Assembly: GCA_007121455.1 (NCBI GenBank)
Contig: SKKN01000006.1
Coordinates: 78,827-142,826, forward strand
Direction: 5' to 3'
Source: Gemmatimonadota bacterium
Lineage (GTDB): Bacteria > Gemmatimonadota > Gemmatimonadetes > Longimicrobiales > Gaopeijiaceae
DNA: 64,000 nucleotides
Shown here: positions 6,998 to 16,082 of the stretch, piece after piece
Numbering within the stretch: position 1 is the first letter of the stretch
How the letters are laid out: each line of letters opens with the position of its first letter
The notes under the pieces: model-generated
Seen by the model: the letters and a program-made list of their open reading frames with translations, nothing else
Database searches by the model: none
What the model was told of the DNA's origin: nothing
Translations under genes and position numbers: made by a program

Positions 6998-8491
6998 ATG
7001 CAGGAGAGCGTGGGAGGCCAGCTGGTCGTGGACGGGCCGGCAGTCTGGGCCTTCGCTGGATATCTCGTCACGCTGGTCTTGATTGGGGCCTACTCCGTCC
7101 GCTTCTCGTCCTCCGGTATCGGCAACTTCTTCGTCGGGGGCCGGAAGATGCACCGCCTCGTGGTGGCACTCTCCGCGGTCGTCTCAGGTCGGAGTGCCTG
7201 GCTCCTCCTGGGTGTGACCGGGATGGCCTACTCGATGGGAGCATCCGCGCTCTGGGTTGTGGTGGGGTATACGGTCGTGGAGTTCTTCCTCTTCCTCTAC
7301 TTCGCGGGTCGGCTCCGGCGCTTCAGCGAAGCATACGACTGTATCACCGTCCCCGACTTCTTTGCCGCCCGGTTCGGCGATGACGACGGCCGCCTGCGCA
7401 TCGTGCTCGCCGTCGTCCTGATCGTGTTCATGACGAGCTATGTCTCCGCGCAGTTCGTCGGTGGGGGCAAGGCGATCGGAGCGAGCTTCGGCCTCGGCTC
7501 CGGGACCGGGATCCTGATCACCGCGCTGATCGTCCTCCTGTACACGATGGTGGGCGGGTTCCTCGCGGTCAGCCTCACCGACACGATCCAGGGAATCTTC
7601 ATGATCAGCGCCCTACTGCTTCTGCCGCTGGTCGCCATCCACGGCGCGGGCGGCTGGGGCGGAGTGGCGGGAGAGCTCGCCGCATACCAGGCCACCTTTC
7701 TCGATCCGCTCGCCCTCGGCTTCGGCGCTCTCCTGGGGATGGTCGGAATCGGCCTCGGAGCGCCGGGCAATCCTCACATCCTCGTGCGCTACATCTCGAT
7801 CAAGGACCCCGCGGATCTCAAGTGGGCGGCGTATGTGGCGACGTTCTGGAATGTGGCGATGGGGGGTGGGGCGATCCTCATCGGACTGGCGGGTCGGGTC
7901 TACTTCCCCGATGTCGGCCTTCTGCCCGAAGCGGACACCGAAAATCTCTACCCATCGCTGGCCAGGGAGCTGCTCCATCCGGTCCTCTTCGGCATGATCG
8001 TCGCGTCGATCTTCGCCGCGATCATGTCCACCGCGGATTCGCAGCTTCTCGTCGCAGCATCGAGTGTAGTGCGAGACGTATACGAAAAGGTGCTCCGACG
8101 CGGAGAGGAGGTGTCGGAGCGTTGGCTGGTCTTCCTCTCGCGGGCAATGGTCGCCGTGCTCGTCGTTGCCGCGCTCGTCCTGGGGCTTCTGGCGGAGGAT
8201 CTGGTCTTCTGGCTCGTGCTCTTCGCCTGGGCAGGCCTCGGCGCCGCCCTCGGCCCGCCGGCGATTCTGGCGCTCTACTGGAAGGGGACGACCCGGGCCG
8301 GGGTCCTGGCGGGGATCGTGGTGGGGACGGTGACGACGGTGGTCTGGTACTTCACGCCGGCTCTGCGGGAGCGGATGTACGAACTGATCCCCGCCTTTCT
8401 CCTCGGACTGCTCGTGACGTGGCTCGTGAGCCTGGCGACGCAGCGGCCCGCAGAGGTCGAGGAACGGTTCCGGGGGATGAAGGAGGGCTGA
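6998..8491 (+). CDS. Sodium:solute symporter (SSS/PutP-like family)
   Basis: 497 residues and about 13 hydrophobic segments, as in SSS transporters. SGRSAWLLLGVTGMAYSMG in the first third and LGAPGNPHILVRYISIKD in the middle correspond to the Na+-binding and PutP-type signatures. The closest named relatives carry proline or other small organic substrates; the substrate here is unknown. It follows the phosphoesterase-like gene by 31 bases on the same strand, so it may import or export the substrate or product of the rSAM cassette. Confidence 0.9.
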   Translation: MQESVGGQLVVDGPAVWAFAGYLVTLVLIGAYSVRFSSSGIGNFFVGGRKMHRLVVALSAVVSGRSAWLLLGVTGMAYSMGASALWVVVGYTVVEFFLFLYFAGRLRRFSEAYDCITVPDFFAARFGDDDGRLRIVLAVVLIVFMTSYVSAQFVGGGKAIGASFGLGSGTGILITALIVLLYTMVGGFLAVSLTDTIQGIFMISALLLLPLVAIHGAGGWGGVAGELAAYQATFLDPLALGFGALLGMVGIGLGAPGNPHILVRYISIKDPADLKWAAYVATFWNVAMGGGAILIGLAGRVYFPDVGLLPEADTENLYPSLARELLHPVLFGMIVASIFAAIMSTADSQLLVAASSVVRDVYEKVLRRGEEVSERWLVFLSRAMVAVLVVAALVLGLLAEDLVFWLVLFAWAGLGAALGPPAILALYWKGTTRAGVLAGIVVGTVTTVVWYFTPALRERMYELIPAFLLGLLVTWLVSLATQRPAEVEERFRGMKEG

Positions 8492-8533
8492 GGGAGCTGG
8501 AGGGTGGCCGCACGGGCGCGGTTCCCCGGTACG

Positions 8534-8830
8534 TCAGGGAAGCTCTTCGCCGACGGCTACCACCGCCATTTCCGGAATCAGGTGGAGATCATCCTCCACG
8601 AGGTGGGCGGCTTCGGCCAGGACGATGATCATGGTACCCGACTTGAGCGACGGGTCTTCCCCGGGGAGGTCATAGTCGTCGCTCGGAGAGTGGAGGACGA
8701 TCTGTCCCCGTCGGAGGGAGCGGTCGGCGCAGGTGCCCACGAGGCGCACCGTCGCCCAACCGGGTCGGGGCGCCCACGTCATGTTCTTCGACGCATGGAT
8801 GCGCCCGTCTCTCGTAGAACGGTTTTCCAT
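8534..8830 (-). CDS. Hypothetical protein
   Basis: 98 residues, not recognised. The N-terminal region is polar; the middle reads like a small beta-rich domain (WATVRLVGTCADRSL, GQIVLHSPSDDY) and the end is hydrophobic (VVAVGEELP). There are no transmembrane segments or metal motifs. Codon use and the lack of Arg-rich shadow character support it being real. It lies between the convergent symporter and another unknown minus-strand gene. The start could be ATG 8830 or an in-frame ATG about 16 codons later. Confidence 0.55.
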   Translation of the reverse strand: MENRSTRDGRIHASKNMTWAPRPGWATVRLVGTCADRSLRRGQIVLHSPSDDYDLPGEDPSLKSGTMIIVLAEAAHLVEDDLHLIPEMAVVAVGEELP

Positions 8831-8941
8831 AGAGGCAGTCTCCGCCTGTGTTCAGTGCTCGGAAGCAGCCGGTGGAGCCACCGGCTCTCTCTGGTGTCTA
8901 CCCGCCGCTCGTTCAGGGGTCCGCAGCCGGGTCGGGCCTGC

Positions 8942-9397
8942 CTACGATTCGTGCTCATCGAGCTGCTGTTTCCCCTCGACCAGCAGGTCGAGCGCGGCAC
9001 GTTGTGCCGGTGTCGGACTCGAAGGAAGCGACACCACGAGGGCGCGGGCCCGCTGATCTTCCGGCAGGTGCAGGACGATCTCCCCTGCTGCCCGGGAGGC
9101 TGCGTACGGCCGCGACCTCCCCGATCCGTCCACGATGACCGTCCGGCCGGAATACCCGAGCTCGGCGATCCGCACACCGTAGGCAATCCACTCCGTGAGC
9201 GGGTCCTGGTCGGGACCCGCAACCGCCGGGAGCACCCGGGTGCGGTAGTGGGCGACGGCCTCTGCGTATGCGGATTCGTTCCGGCTCCGGAGGTGTTTCA
9301 GAAGGGCTCGGCAGTGGGCGCGAGGGTCCGGGGCCCCGGTTGTTTCGAGCGTCTCCGAAAGGCGCTCGTCCGCTCGAGTCTGCAGATCATCTTCCAT
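8942..9397 (-). CDS. Hypothetical protein
   Basis: 151 residues from ATG 9397; a GTG at 9457 with a GGAG-like site would add 20 residues and is a fair alternative. The sequence is acidic and helical: a charged N-terminus, then DPLTEWIAYGVRIAELGYSG and TVIVDGSGRS, then a hydrophobic strand (ALVVSLPSSPT) and a helical tail (LDLLVEGKQQLD). No known domain is recognised. It precedes the other unknown gene on the same strand by about 110 bases and is divergent from the phosphoribosyltransferase. Confidence 0.6.
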   Translation of the reverse strand: MEDDLQTRADERLSETLETTGAPDPRAHCRALLKHLRSRNESAYAEAVAHYRTRVLPAVAGPDQDPLTEWIAYGVRIAELGYSGRTVIVDGSGRSRPYAASRAAGEIVLHLPEDQRARALVVSLPSSPTPAQRAALDLLVEGKQQLDEHES

Positions 9398-9565
9398 GAT
9401 GCGATTACCATCGAGGTTGCGACGCTCGAGGTCAACCGGAGAGAGCCGAGAAAGCACGGTGCTCCACGATTCGTTGCCCTGGCCATCCGGTCCCTCTACC
9501 TTTTCTCATTCGACGGGAACCACTCTTCGGCGTGTGCGATTCATCGCCCAACGTGAGACGAATCC

Positions 9566-10108
9566 ATGGTGAGTCCACACCGGCCCTCCAAAGCCTCTGC
9601 ACGTCGGGATGACGAATTTCTCGAGTTGTCGTGGGAGATGTTCGGGGAGCTCTGTCGAGCCCTCGCGATGAGGGTTTCGAGGGAGTTCGCTCCGGAGATG
9701 ATCGTGGGGATCGCGCGTGCTGGAGTGATCCCTGCGGCGATCATGGCGTCGATCCTCCGCAACGACTTCTATTCCATGAAGATTTCTCGACGGGAGGGAG
9801 GAGAGCAGGTTCGGGAGCGCCCCGCCGTTCTCTCCGCGGCGCCCATCCAGGCCCAGGGCAAGCGGGTGGTGCTGGTCGACGAGATCACCACCTCCGGCGA
9901 CACGTTGCGCCTCGCCCTGGCGGCGCTTCGCGACGTGGGGGCGGCTGAGATCCGCACCGCTACCGCGTTCGCCCGCCCATCCGGGTATCGGCCGGACTAC
10001 TACGCGCTCGAGACGGATGCCACGATCATCTTTCCATGGGACCGAAAGGTCTTCGATGGAACGCAGTGGGTCGTGAACCCGATGTACGAAGGTGTCCTGG
10101 ACGAGTAA
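9566..10108 (+). CDS. Phosphoribosyltransferase domain protein
   Basis: 180-residue type I PRTase. The PRPP-binding motif VVLVDEITTSGDT is at about residues 100-112, and the hood/flexible-loop region lies before it. Length and pattern resemble bacterial xanthine/hypoxanthine PRTases or Gpt-like proteins, so purine-base salvage is likely; the exact base cannot be read from sequence. The conserved C-terminal IIFPWDRKVFDG is typical of this subgroup. It converges with rho, with 21 bases between the stops. Confidence 0.85.
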   Translation: MVSPHRPSKASARRDDEFLELSWEMFGELCRALAMRVSREFAPEMIVGIARAGVIPAAIMASILRNDFYSMKISRREGGEQVRERPAVLSAAPIQAQGKRVVLVDEITTSGDTLRLALAALRDVGAAEIRTATAFARPSGYRPDYYALETDATIIFPWDRKVFDGTQWVVNPMYEGVLDE

Positions 10109-10129
10109 GACTCTCGTCACGGCGGCGTT

Positions 10130-11380
10130 TCAGCCCCCCTGCATCGAATCCAGGAACTCCTGGTTCGTCTTCGTCCTCTTCATTCGATCGAGCAGGAACT
10201 CGATCGCTTCCGCCGGCGGCATGTCGGAGAGGAAGTTGCGGAGGAGATAGACCCGGTTCAGCTCCGTTTCCGAAAGGAGGAGTTCTTCCTTTCGCGTTCC
10301 GGACCGGTTCAGGTCGATCGACGGGAAGATCCGCTTGTCCGCGATGTGGCGGTCCAGGACGAGCTCCATGTTGCCCGTGCCCTTGAACTCCTCGAAGATC
10401 ACCTCATCCATCCGGCTGCCCGTTTCGACGAGGGCGGTTGCAATGATCGTGAGGGATCCTCCTTCGTCGATGTTCCGGGCCGCTCCGAAGAAGCGCTTCG
10501 GCTTGTGAAGCGCGTTCGCGTCGACACCTCCCGAGAGGATCTTGCCCGAATGGGGAACCGTCACGTTGTAGGCACGGGCGAGGCGTGTGATCGAGTCCAG
10601 GAGGACGACCACGTCCTTCCCTGTCTCGACGAGGCGCTTCGCCTTGTCGAGGACCATTTCCGCCACCTGGGTGTGTCGGTCGGCCGGCTCGTCGAACGTG
10701 GAGGAGATGACCTCTCCGTCCACGTTCTCCTCCATGTCCGTGACCTCCTCGGGTCGTTCGTCGATGAGAAGCACGATCAGGTAGACATCCGGATGGTTCT
10801 CCGTGATCGAATTCGCGATCTTCTGGAGAAGCATCGTCTTACCGGCCTTCGGGGGCGAGACGATCAGGCCTCGCTGTCCCATCCCGATGGGAGCGATCAG
10901 GTCCATCACACGCGTGGACAGGTCGCCGTCGAGGGCCTCGAGCCGAATGCGATCCTCCGGATAGCGCGGTCGGAGGTTGTCGAAGGCGATCCGGTGCTTT
11001 GCCTTTTCCGGGTCGTCGAGGTTCACTTCCTCCACCTTGAGGAGGGCGAGATACCTTTCGCCTTCCTTCGGTGGCCGAACCTGACCCAGGACCGTGTCCC
11101 CGGTTCGGAGGTCGAATCGCTTGATCTGGGACGGGCTCACATAGATGTCGTCCGGACCGTAGAGGTAGTTCCAGTCGGGCGATCGGAGGAACCCATACCC
11201 TTCGGGGAGAATTTCCAGAACGCCTTCGCCTCGCAGGACCACGTCCGTGTCGAGTAGATTTTGCTCGATCCGGAAGATGAGATCCTGCTTGCGGAGCCCG
11301 GAGTAGTTCGAGATGTTCAACTCTTCTGCCATCTCGTGGAGCTCTTGGACGTTCTTCCTCTTCAACTCTGCGATGTCCAC
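10130..11380 (-). CDS. rho: Transcription termination factor Rho
   Basis: 416 residues, the common length for Rho without insertions. N-terminal SAP-like helices ([19 protein letters not shown]), then the cold-shock RNA-binding domain ([13 protein letters not shown]), Walker A ([10 protein letters not shown]), Walker B ([16 protein letters not shown]) and the Q/R-loop region ([12 protein letters not shown]). RNA-dependent helicase that releases untranslated transcripts. A good promoter lies about 60 bases upstream. Few strong intrinsic terminators were seen in the window, which fits heavy use of Rho. Confidence 0.98.
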   Translation of the reverse strand: MDIAELKRKNVQELHEMAEELNISNYSGLRKQDLIFRIEQNLLDTDVVLRGEGVLEILPEGYGFLRSPDWNYLYGPDDIYVSPSQIKRFDLRTGDTVLGQVRPPKEGERYLALLKVEEVNLDDPEKAKHRIAFDNLRPRYPEDRIRLEALDGDLSTRVMDLIAPIGMGQRGLIVSPPKAGKTMLLQKIANSITENHPDVYLIVLLIDERPEEVTDMEENVDGEVISSTFDEPADRHTQVAEMVLDKAKRLVETGKDVVVLLDSITRLARAYNVTVPHSGKILSGGVDANALHKPKRFFGAARNIDEGGSLTIIATALVETGSRMDEVIFEEFKGTGNMELVLDRHIADKRIFPSIDLNRSGTRKEELLLSETELNRVYLLRNFLSDMPPAEAIEFLLDRMKRTKTNQEFLDSMQGG

Positions 11381-11439
11381 GAACTTCTCCGTAGTGGAGG
11401 GGGATGCAGCGGTGGTAATGATTGGCTTCCCATTGTGGC

Positions 11440-11469
11440 GGTATACACCCGCCCGCGATCTGTCGTCAA
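11440..11469 (-). promoter_or_regulatory. Promoter for rho
   Basis: On the minus strand TTGACG (11469-11464) is followed after 18 bases by TATACC (11445-11440). Boxes match consensus at 5/6 and 4/6. It leaves a leader of roughly 50 bases before the rho ATG, short for an autoregulated rho leader. Confidence 0.55.
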
Positions 11470-11566
11470 GGAAGTGGAGCGTCCGTCAGGAGAGCGGGAG
11501 GACTCGTTCAGGGCGAAGCCGCACTGGGTGCGCACGCCGAAAATATGAGGGCTTGGCGCCATAGTA

Positions 11567-12727
11567 ATGGGCTCCTCCGGGCCGGTCAAGGCTCTTCCCC
11601 CCCATTGGCCATCGATTTTTTCCACCTACCGGATTCTCTCCTTCGGAGGCGAGGAGATCATCCACGGTCACCTCCGGGCGGACCTCACGGAGGAGGATCC
11701 GGAGGTTCGGGACCTTCTCGAGGCGTGGGACGGGCGGTCGGTGCTTCGCCGCGGACCTTCCGCCGTTCACCTCGTGCTCGAACGGCCGTCCACGGACCCG
11801 TCTCGGATCCATTGGATCCTGCACATCGCGCTTTTCGGAGCAACCCTCTTCACCACACTCGTAGCCGGGGCCCTCCTCCAGGGTGTCGACCCGCTCGCGA
11901 CGACCCTCGTGGAGCTGGGAGGAGTGGTCGTCCCGGTGCCCACCGGGGTGCGGGTCGAAGTGCTCGCCCTGGGTTGGCCCTTCGCCCTTCCTCTCCTCGG
12001 CATCCTGCTCGGTCACGAGATGGGGCACTACGTCGCTGCTCGCCTCCATCGGATCCGCGCGAGCCTTCCGTACTTCATTCCATTCCCGCCGTACTACTCG
12101 GTGGTGGGGACGCTTGGGGCGTTCATCCGCCTGCGGAGCCCGACTCTGGACCGTTCTGCCCTCCTCGATGTCGGCGTGTCGGGCCCAATCGTCAGCTTCC
12201 TCCTCTCCATTCCGGTTCTTTGGGTCGGTCTCGCGCTTTCGCAGCCGATCCCAGTCGACCCGGGAGACTTCACCCCCTATCTGATCCAGTTCGCCGGACA
12301 GCCGATTCGGGTTGGTGACGGAGCACTTCTCCGGCTGCTGACGCACTTCCACTTCAGTGCGGAAATCGGATCCGAGGCGATTCTCCTCCACCCCGTCGCG
12401 TTCGCGGGGTGGATCGGGCTCTTCGTCACCTTCCTGAACCTTCTCCCCTTCGGTCAGCTTGACGGCGGACACATCGGCTACGCGCTCTGGGGGCGCCGAC
12501 AGCGGTATGCGGGAATCTTCTTCCTCCTGTTGCTGGTTCCGCTCGGATTTCTCTGGTGGGGATGGTGGTTCTGGGGGGGCGTCGCCTTCCTCATCAACCG
12601 GGGCCGGCTGTCTCATCCTTCCGTGGTGATGAACGAGATCCCCCCGAGTCGCTTCCGGCGGCTGGTCGGAGTGGGCGCCATCGTGATGTTTCTCCTCACG
12701 TTCGCGCCCGTCCCCGTATCGCTCTGA
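11567..12727 (+). CDS. Site-2 protease family (M50) membrane metalloprotease
   Basis: 386 residues with an N-terminal cytosolic segment and six or more hydrophobic helices. Zn ligands: HEMGHYVAARL (HExxH, about residue 150) and, far downstream, NLLPFGQLDGGH (the NxxPxxxLDG third-ligand motif). SLPYFIPFPPYYSVVGTLGAFIRL between them is typical of this M50 subfamily. It cleaves membrane-embedded substrates, often anti-sigma factors, but no such gene is adjacent. It is divergent from rho. Confidence 0.92.
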   Translation: MGSSGPVKALPPHWPSIFSTYRILSFGGEEIIHGHLRADLTEEDPEVRDLLEAWDGRSVLRRGPSAVHLVLERPSTDPSRIHWILHIALFGATLFTTLVAGALLQGVDPLATTLVELGGVVVPVPTGVRVEVLALGWPFALPLLGILLGHEMGHYVAARLHRIRASLPYFIPFPPYYSVVGTLGAFIRLRSPTLDRSALLDVGVSGPIVSFLLSIPVLWVGLALSQPIPVDPGDFTPYLIQFAGQPIRVGDGALLRLLTHFHFSAEIGSEAILLHPVAFAGWIGLFVTFLNLLPFGQLDGGHIGYALWGRRQRYAGIFFLLLLVPLGFLWWGWWFWGGVAFLINRGRLSHPSVVMNEIPPSRFRRLVGVGAIVMFLLTFAPVPVSL

Positions 12728-13015
12728 GGCGGTTTGCGTCGCACCTCCATCCAGCGATTCCCGGGAAAAAGCGGATCCCAGCGCCTGGCACCTCGGGGGG
12801 CCGATTCGCTTGACATTCACGGGAGGCCCCCGGAACATTCGGCTGGGAATGGGTCCCGAAGGGAGGTTACGGCTCCATGCGGGGGCCTCCGACGGGATGA
12901 CCAGGGAATCGTCTGTGGGAGAGCCGGCTTGGCCAGACACAACCGCGAGGGTGAGGGAACCGATCAGCGGGGATTCTGTTACAATGTCAGCTATCAGCCG
13001 GACTGGCTTCGACAT
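12728..13015. other. Non-coding gap, 288 bases
   Basis: No convincing gene. It contains a TTGACA (12810-12815) with AACATT 18 bases later, and a TACAAT (12980-12985) without a clear -35 partner. GGGAGG/CCTCC repeats could fold. Open frames through it are Arg/Gly-rich shadows. Confidence 0.5.
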
Positions 13016-13297
13016 GTGAAAGTCACGCGCCTGCTGGAGTCCGGTCGACAGTCGACGATGATCCTGTTTCGCAATCCGGCGGAACGGGGGGAGCGTGAGC
13101 CTGGCGACCAGGTGCGGACGCGAGTCCGGTGTCCTGACCAGGACCTGGACGTGCAGGTTACGGTTGCGGACAGTTGTGGCCACGTCCGACGGGTGCGGGT
13201 CGCGTGTGCGGTTCCTTCCGCGGATGGAGACGGTGAAGAGGAGGTCGTATTGACCTTCGAGAATGGACTGCCCCTCGGGGGCCCTTCCTCTCCCTGA
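13016..13297 (+). CDS. Small hypothetical protein
   Basis: 93 residues from GTG 13016, immediately after an out-of-frame ATG. It starts VKVTRLLESGRQ, continues with a beta-strand pattern (RVRCPDQDLDVQVTVADS, RVRVACAVP) and ends with an acidic strand (EEEVVLTFENG). Alternating hydrophobicity suggests a small beta-sandwich. Upstream in-frame sequence is Arg/Gly-rich and unlike protein, so the late start is preferred; no good ribosome site is seen. Not recognised. Confidence 0.4.
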   Translation: MKVTRLLESGRQSTMILFRNPAERGEREPGDQVRTRVRCPDQDLDVQVTVADSCGHVRRVRVACAVPSADGDGEEEVVLTFENGLPLGGPSSP

Positions 13298-13451
13298 GCC
13301 CGCTCGCACACCAGCGGGTTCGCCTTTCCATTAAACTCGTTGACTTGATCGCGCGACGACGAGTTCCGATTGCTTCCCCATGCGGGGTCGGTGGAGAATC
13401 GAGCGAAGAGCATGCACCGGAACCACGGGGCCACCGGAACCACGGGATGAG

Positions 13452-14234
13452 ATGACGACGAGATTGCTGGCTCCTTTCACCTGGCTCGGTTCCCATGGCC
13501 TCTCGATGACACAGGGCCTGGGAAACTGGGGCAGCTTGATCACGGACACGGTGCGGGCGCTTCGGCACGTGGATGTGTGGGGAAGGCTCCTCCTCCCCCA
13601 GCTCGCCCGTATCGGAGTCGATTCGATCCCGATCGCCCTCTTTATCGCGACCTTCACCGGCATCGTGCTCGCCCTGCAGGCGTCGTACACCTTCACCGGA
13701 GCAATCCCGCTCTATTTCGTCGGGGTACTCGTCGGGAAGACGATGATCATGGAACTCGGGCCGGTTCTCACGGGTTTGGCGCTTGCAGGGCGGATCGGCG
13801 CAAACGTCGCTGCGGAGATCGGGTCCATGAAGGTCACCGAGCAGATCGATGCCCTGGAGACCCTGGCCTATCCTCCGAACGCCTACCTCGTGGTACCTCG
13901 GGTTCTCGCGGGGGTGATCATGTTTCCGGCCGTGACGATTCTCGCGATCGGTATGGGGATCACCTCGGGGTGGGTTACCTCTCTGCAGCTCCTCGACATG
14001 AGCACGCCGCAATTCGTTCGGGGCCTCACGCTCTTCTTCTTCCCGTTCGACGTCTGGTTCGCCATCATCAAGGCCACCAGCTTCGGGCTGGTCGTGACGC
14101 TCGTGGGATGCTTCTACGGGTTCCATACGACCGGGGGCGCGGAGGGCGTGGGGCGGTCGACAACCAAGGCCGTGGTGGTCAGCAGCATGTTGATTCTGGT
14201 GCTCGACGCCTTCTGGGCGGTGCTGCTCCTGTGA
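13452..14234 (+). CDS. mlaE: MlaE-family ABC lipid transport permease
   Basis: 260 residues and about six hydrophobic segments. Family motif region MIMELGPVLTGLALAGRIGA, then AAEIGSMKVTEQIDALE (the conserved cytoplasmic helix) and PRVLAGVIMFP. It is the inner-membrane permease of a Mla/Mce-type phospholipid transporter. The start is ATG 13452; an upstream in-frame ATG at 13380 gives an implausible Arg-rich leader. It is followed by the ATPase after 31 bases and then the MCE protein, the usual order. Confidence 0.93.
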   Translation: MTTRLLAPFTWLGSHGLSMTQGLGNWGSLITDTVRALRHVDVWGRLLLPQLARIGVDSIPIALFIATFTGIVLALQASYTFTGAIPLYFVGVLVGKTMIMELGPVLTGLALAGRIGANVAAEIGSMKVTEQIDALETLAYPPNAYLVVPRVLAGVIMFPAVTILAIGMGITSGWVTSLQLLDMSTPQFVRGLTLFFFPFDVWFAIIKATSFGLVVTLVGCFYGFHTTGGAEGVGRSTTKAVVVSSMLILVLDAFWAVLLL

Positions 14235-14265
14235 CCTTGATGTCGGCGCCGCGGCGGAGTGCCCC

Positions 14266-15036
14266 ATGACGATCCAGCTCGACGACCTGCACAAGTCGTT
14301 CGGTCAGAAGCATGTGCTGCGCGGATTCTCCCTGGAGGTTCGGGACGGCGAAACGCTCACGGTCCTGGGGCCCTCCGGGAGCGGCAAGTCCGTGATGCTC
14401 AAGCACATCGTGGGTCTTCTCACCCCTGACCGAGGCCAAGTGTTGGTGGACGGCCAAAACGTCGGCGAGCTCGAGATGAATGATCTGTACGATTTGCGCC
14501 GAAAGGTAGGCTACGTTTTCCAGCTCGCCGCCCTGTTCGATTCGCTGTCGGTGGCGGACAACGTCGGCCTTGGGCTCCATAGGGTCGGAGGGTTCCGAGA
14601 GGACCAGATTCGGGAAAGGGTTCGGGAGTGCCTGCACCTCGTGGACCTCGAGGGCTTCGAGGATCGATTCCCTGCCGAGCTGTCGGGCGGCCAGAAGAAG
14701 CGGGCGGGATTGGCAAGAGCGATCGCAACGAAGCCGAAGTACCTGCTCTATGACGAGCCGACCACGGGCCTCGATCCGCTCACGAAGGCGGTGATCGATC
14801 AGCTCATTCTCAAGATGCGCCAGGAGCTGGGGGTGACGGGGCTCGTCATCACACACGATATGGAGAGCGCTTACCGCGTCTCGGATCGGATCGCTATGCT
14901 GTACGAAGGCCGGAGGCGCTTTCTGGGCACCCCCGACGAAATCAGGGGCACGGAAGATCCCGTGGTACGAGCGTTCATCGAAGGCGACCCTCAATACCTC
15001 GAGAGGCGAGAAACCACCGTGGAGGAAGCGTCGTGA
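14266..15036 (+). CDS. mlaF: MlaF-type ABC transporter ATP-binding protein
   Basis: 256 residues with a complete ATPase: Walker A GPSGSGKSV, Q-loop YVFQLAALFDSLSV, signature LSGGQKKRAGLARA, Walker B YLLYDEPTTGLDP, and switch His in VITHDM. The QKKR after the signature and the VFQ..ALFDSL stretch are typical of MlaF. It powers the MlaE permease. Its stop overlaps the mlaD GTG start by four bases (GTGA at 15033-15036). Confidence 0.95.
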   Translation: MTIQLDDLHKSFGQKHVLRGFSLEVRDGETLTVLGPSGSGKSVMLKHIVGLLTPDRGQVLVDGQNVGELEMNDLYDLRRKVGYVFQLAALFDSLSVADNVGLGLHRVGGFREDQIRERVRECLHLVDLEGFEDRFPAELSGGQKKRAGLARAIATKPKYLLYDEPTTGLDPLTKAVIDQLILKMRQELGVTGLVITHDMESAYRVSDRIAMLYEGRRRFLGTPDEIRGTEDPVVRAFIEGDPQYLERRETTVEEAS

Positions 15037-16022
15037 AGCGCAGGAACGAGACCCTCGTCGGACTGGTCCTCGTCCTCGGCGTGGTCACCGCCGTGTTCGG
15101 ATCCCTCTGGCTGCAGGGATGGGAGTTCGGACGAACGGTGGAAACGGTCGAGGCGGTATTCAGCGACGTGGGGCAGGCGGCCGAGGGCAACGCAGTAAAG
15201 GTCCGGGGCGTACGCATCGGTAGGATCGACGAGGTGTCCGTCCATCCTGAAGGAGAGTTCGTACAGGTTGTGTTGCGTGTCGACGCGGATGTCCCCCGCC
15301 CTCCCGATGCCGCGGTCGTCCTCGCGCCGGAGTCGATGTTCGGGGAGTGGCAGGCCGAAATCGTATCGCGCTCCCTGTATCCGCACTTCCAATTCCTGGA
15401 TCCGAACGAACCGGACGTGCTCCCCGGGTATGCGCTCCCCGACATTTCCCGGCTTACGGCGACTGCGGATCGGATCTCCGAGAACCTGGCGGACCTCAGC
15501 GACCGCATCGGGATCGCGTTCAGTGAGGAGACGGCGGAGAACTTGGCGCGAACGATCCAGAACGTGGAGGGAGTGAGCGACCGACTCACGCAGCTCATCG
15601 AACAGCAGGCCGCCACCTTTGATGTCCTGGCTGCTCGAGTCGAGGAGGCGACGGGCGAGATCGGACGTGCGGCAACGGCCAGCCGGACGACCTTCGACCA
15701 CCTGAGCGACCTCATGGCCACCGGAGAGGTGGAGATGCTGCTCACCGACGTGCGGGATGTGGCCGAGGGGCTCCAGTCCCTCACGCAGGAGGCCACCACG
15801 ACGACGAGTGAGTTTCAGAAGATGGCCGTCCGCGCCGAGTCCACGTTCGCACGGGTGGATCGGATCCTCGGGGCGGCAGAGGATGGCGAAGGCACTCTGG
15901 GACGATTGCTGAACGATCCCACGCTGATGAACGAGGTCGAGGCCACACTGGTGCAACTCCAACTCCTTCTCGAAGACGTTCGGGAGAACCCGCGTCGTTA
16001 TCTGCGCCTCTCCATCTTCTGA
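15033..16022 (+). CDS. mlaD: MCE-domain protein (MlaD-like)
   Basis: 329 residues. N-terminal membrane anchor (residues about 7-27), MCE domain at about 35-115 with VKVRGVRIGRIDEV, then a long helical region (LTATADRISENLADLSD and following) as in periplasmic MCE proteins that form lipid-conducting hexamers. GTG start coupled to mlaF. No MlaB or MlaC follows, so this is a three-gene MlaEFD set. The long helices may bridge part of the periplasm. Confidence 0.92.
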   Translation: MKRRNETLVGLVLVLGVVTAVFGSLWLQGWEFGRTVETVEAVFSDVGQAAEGNAVKVRGVRIGRIDEVSVHPEGEFVQVVLRVDADVPRPPDAAVVLAPESMFGEWQAEIVSRSLYPHFQFLDPNEPDVLPGYALPDISRLTATADRISENLADLSDRIGIAFSEETAENLARTIQNVEGVSDRLTQLIEQQAATFDVLAARVEEATGEIGRAATASRTTFDHLSDLMATGEVEMLLTDVRDVAEGLQSLTQEATTTTSEFQKMAVRAESTFARVDRILGAAEDGEGTLGRLLNDPTLMNEVEATLVQLQLLLEDVRENPRRYLRLSIF

Positions 16023-16082
16023 TCCCAACGGCTATCTTGGAGCGTCCTGATCGAGTCACTGCACTGGAGGGGAGGGACGGAC

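Noticed and set aside
11486..13309. 607-codon minus-strand frame over the M50 protease
   Set aside because: Charged low-complexity translation without motifs, antisense to the HExxH protease.
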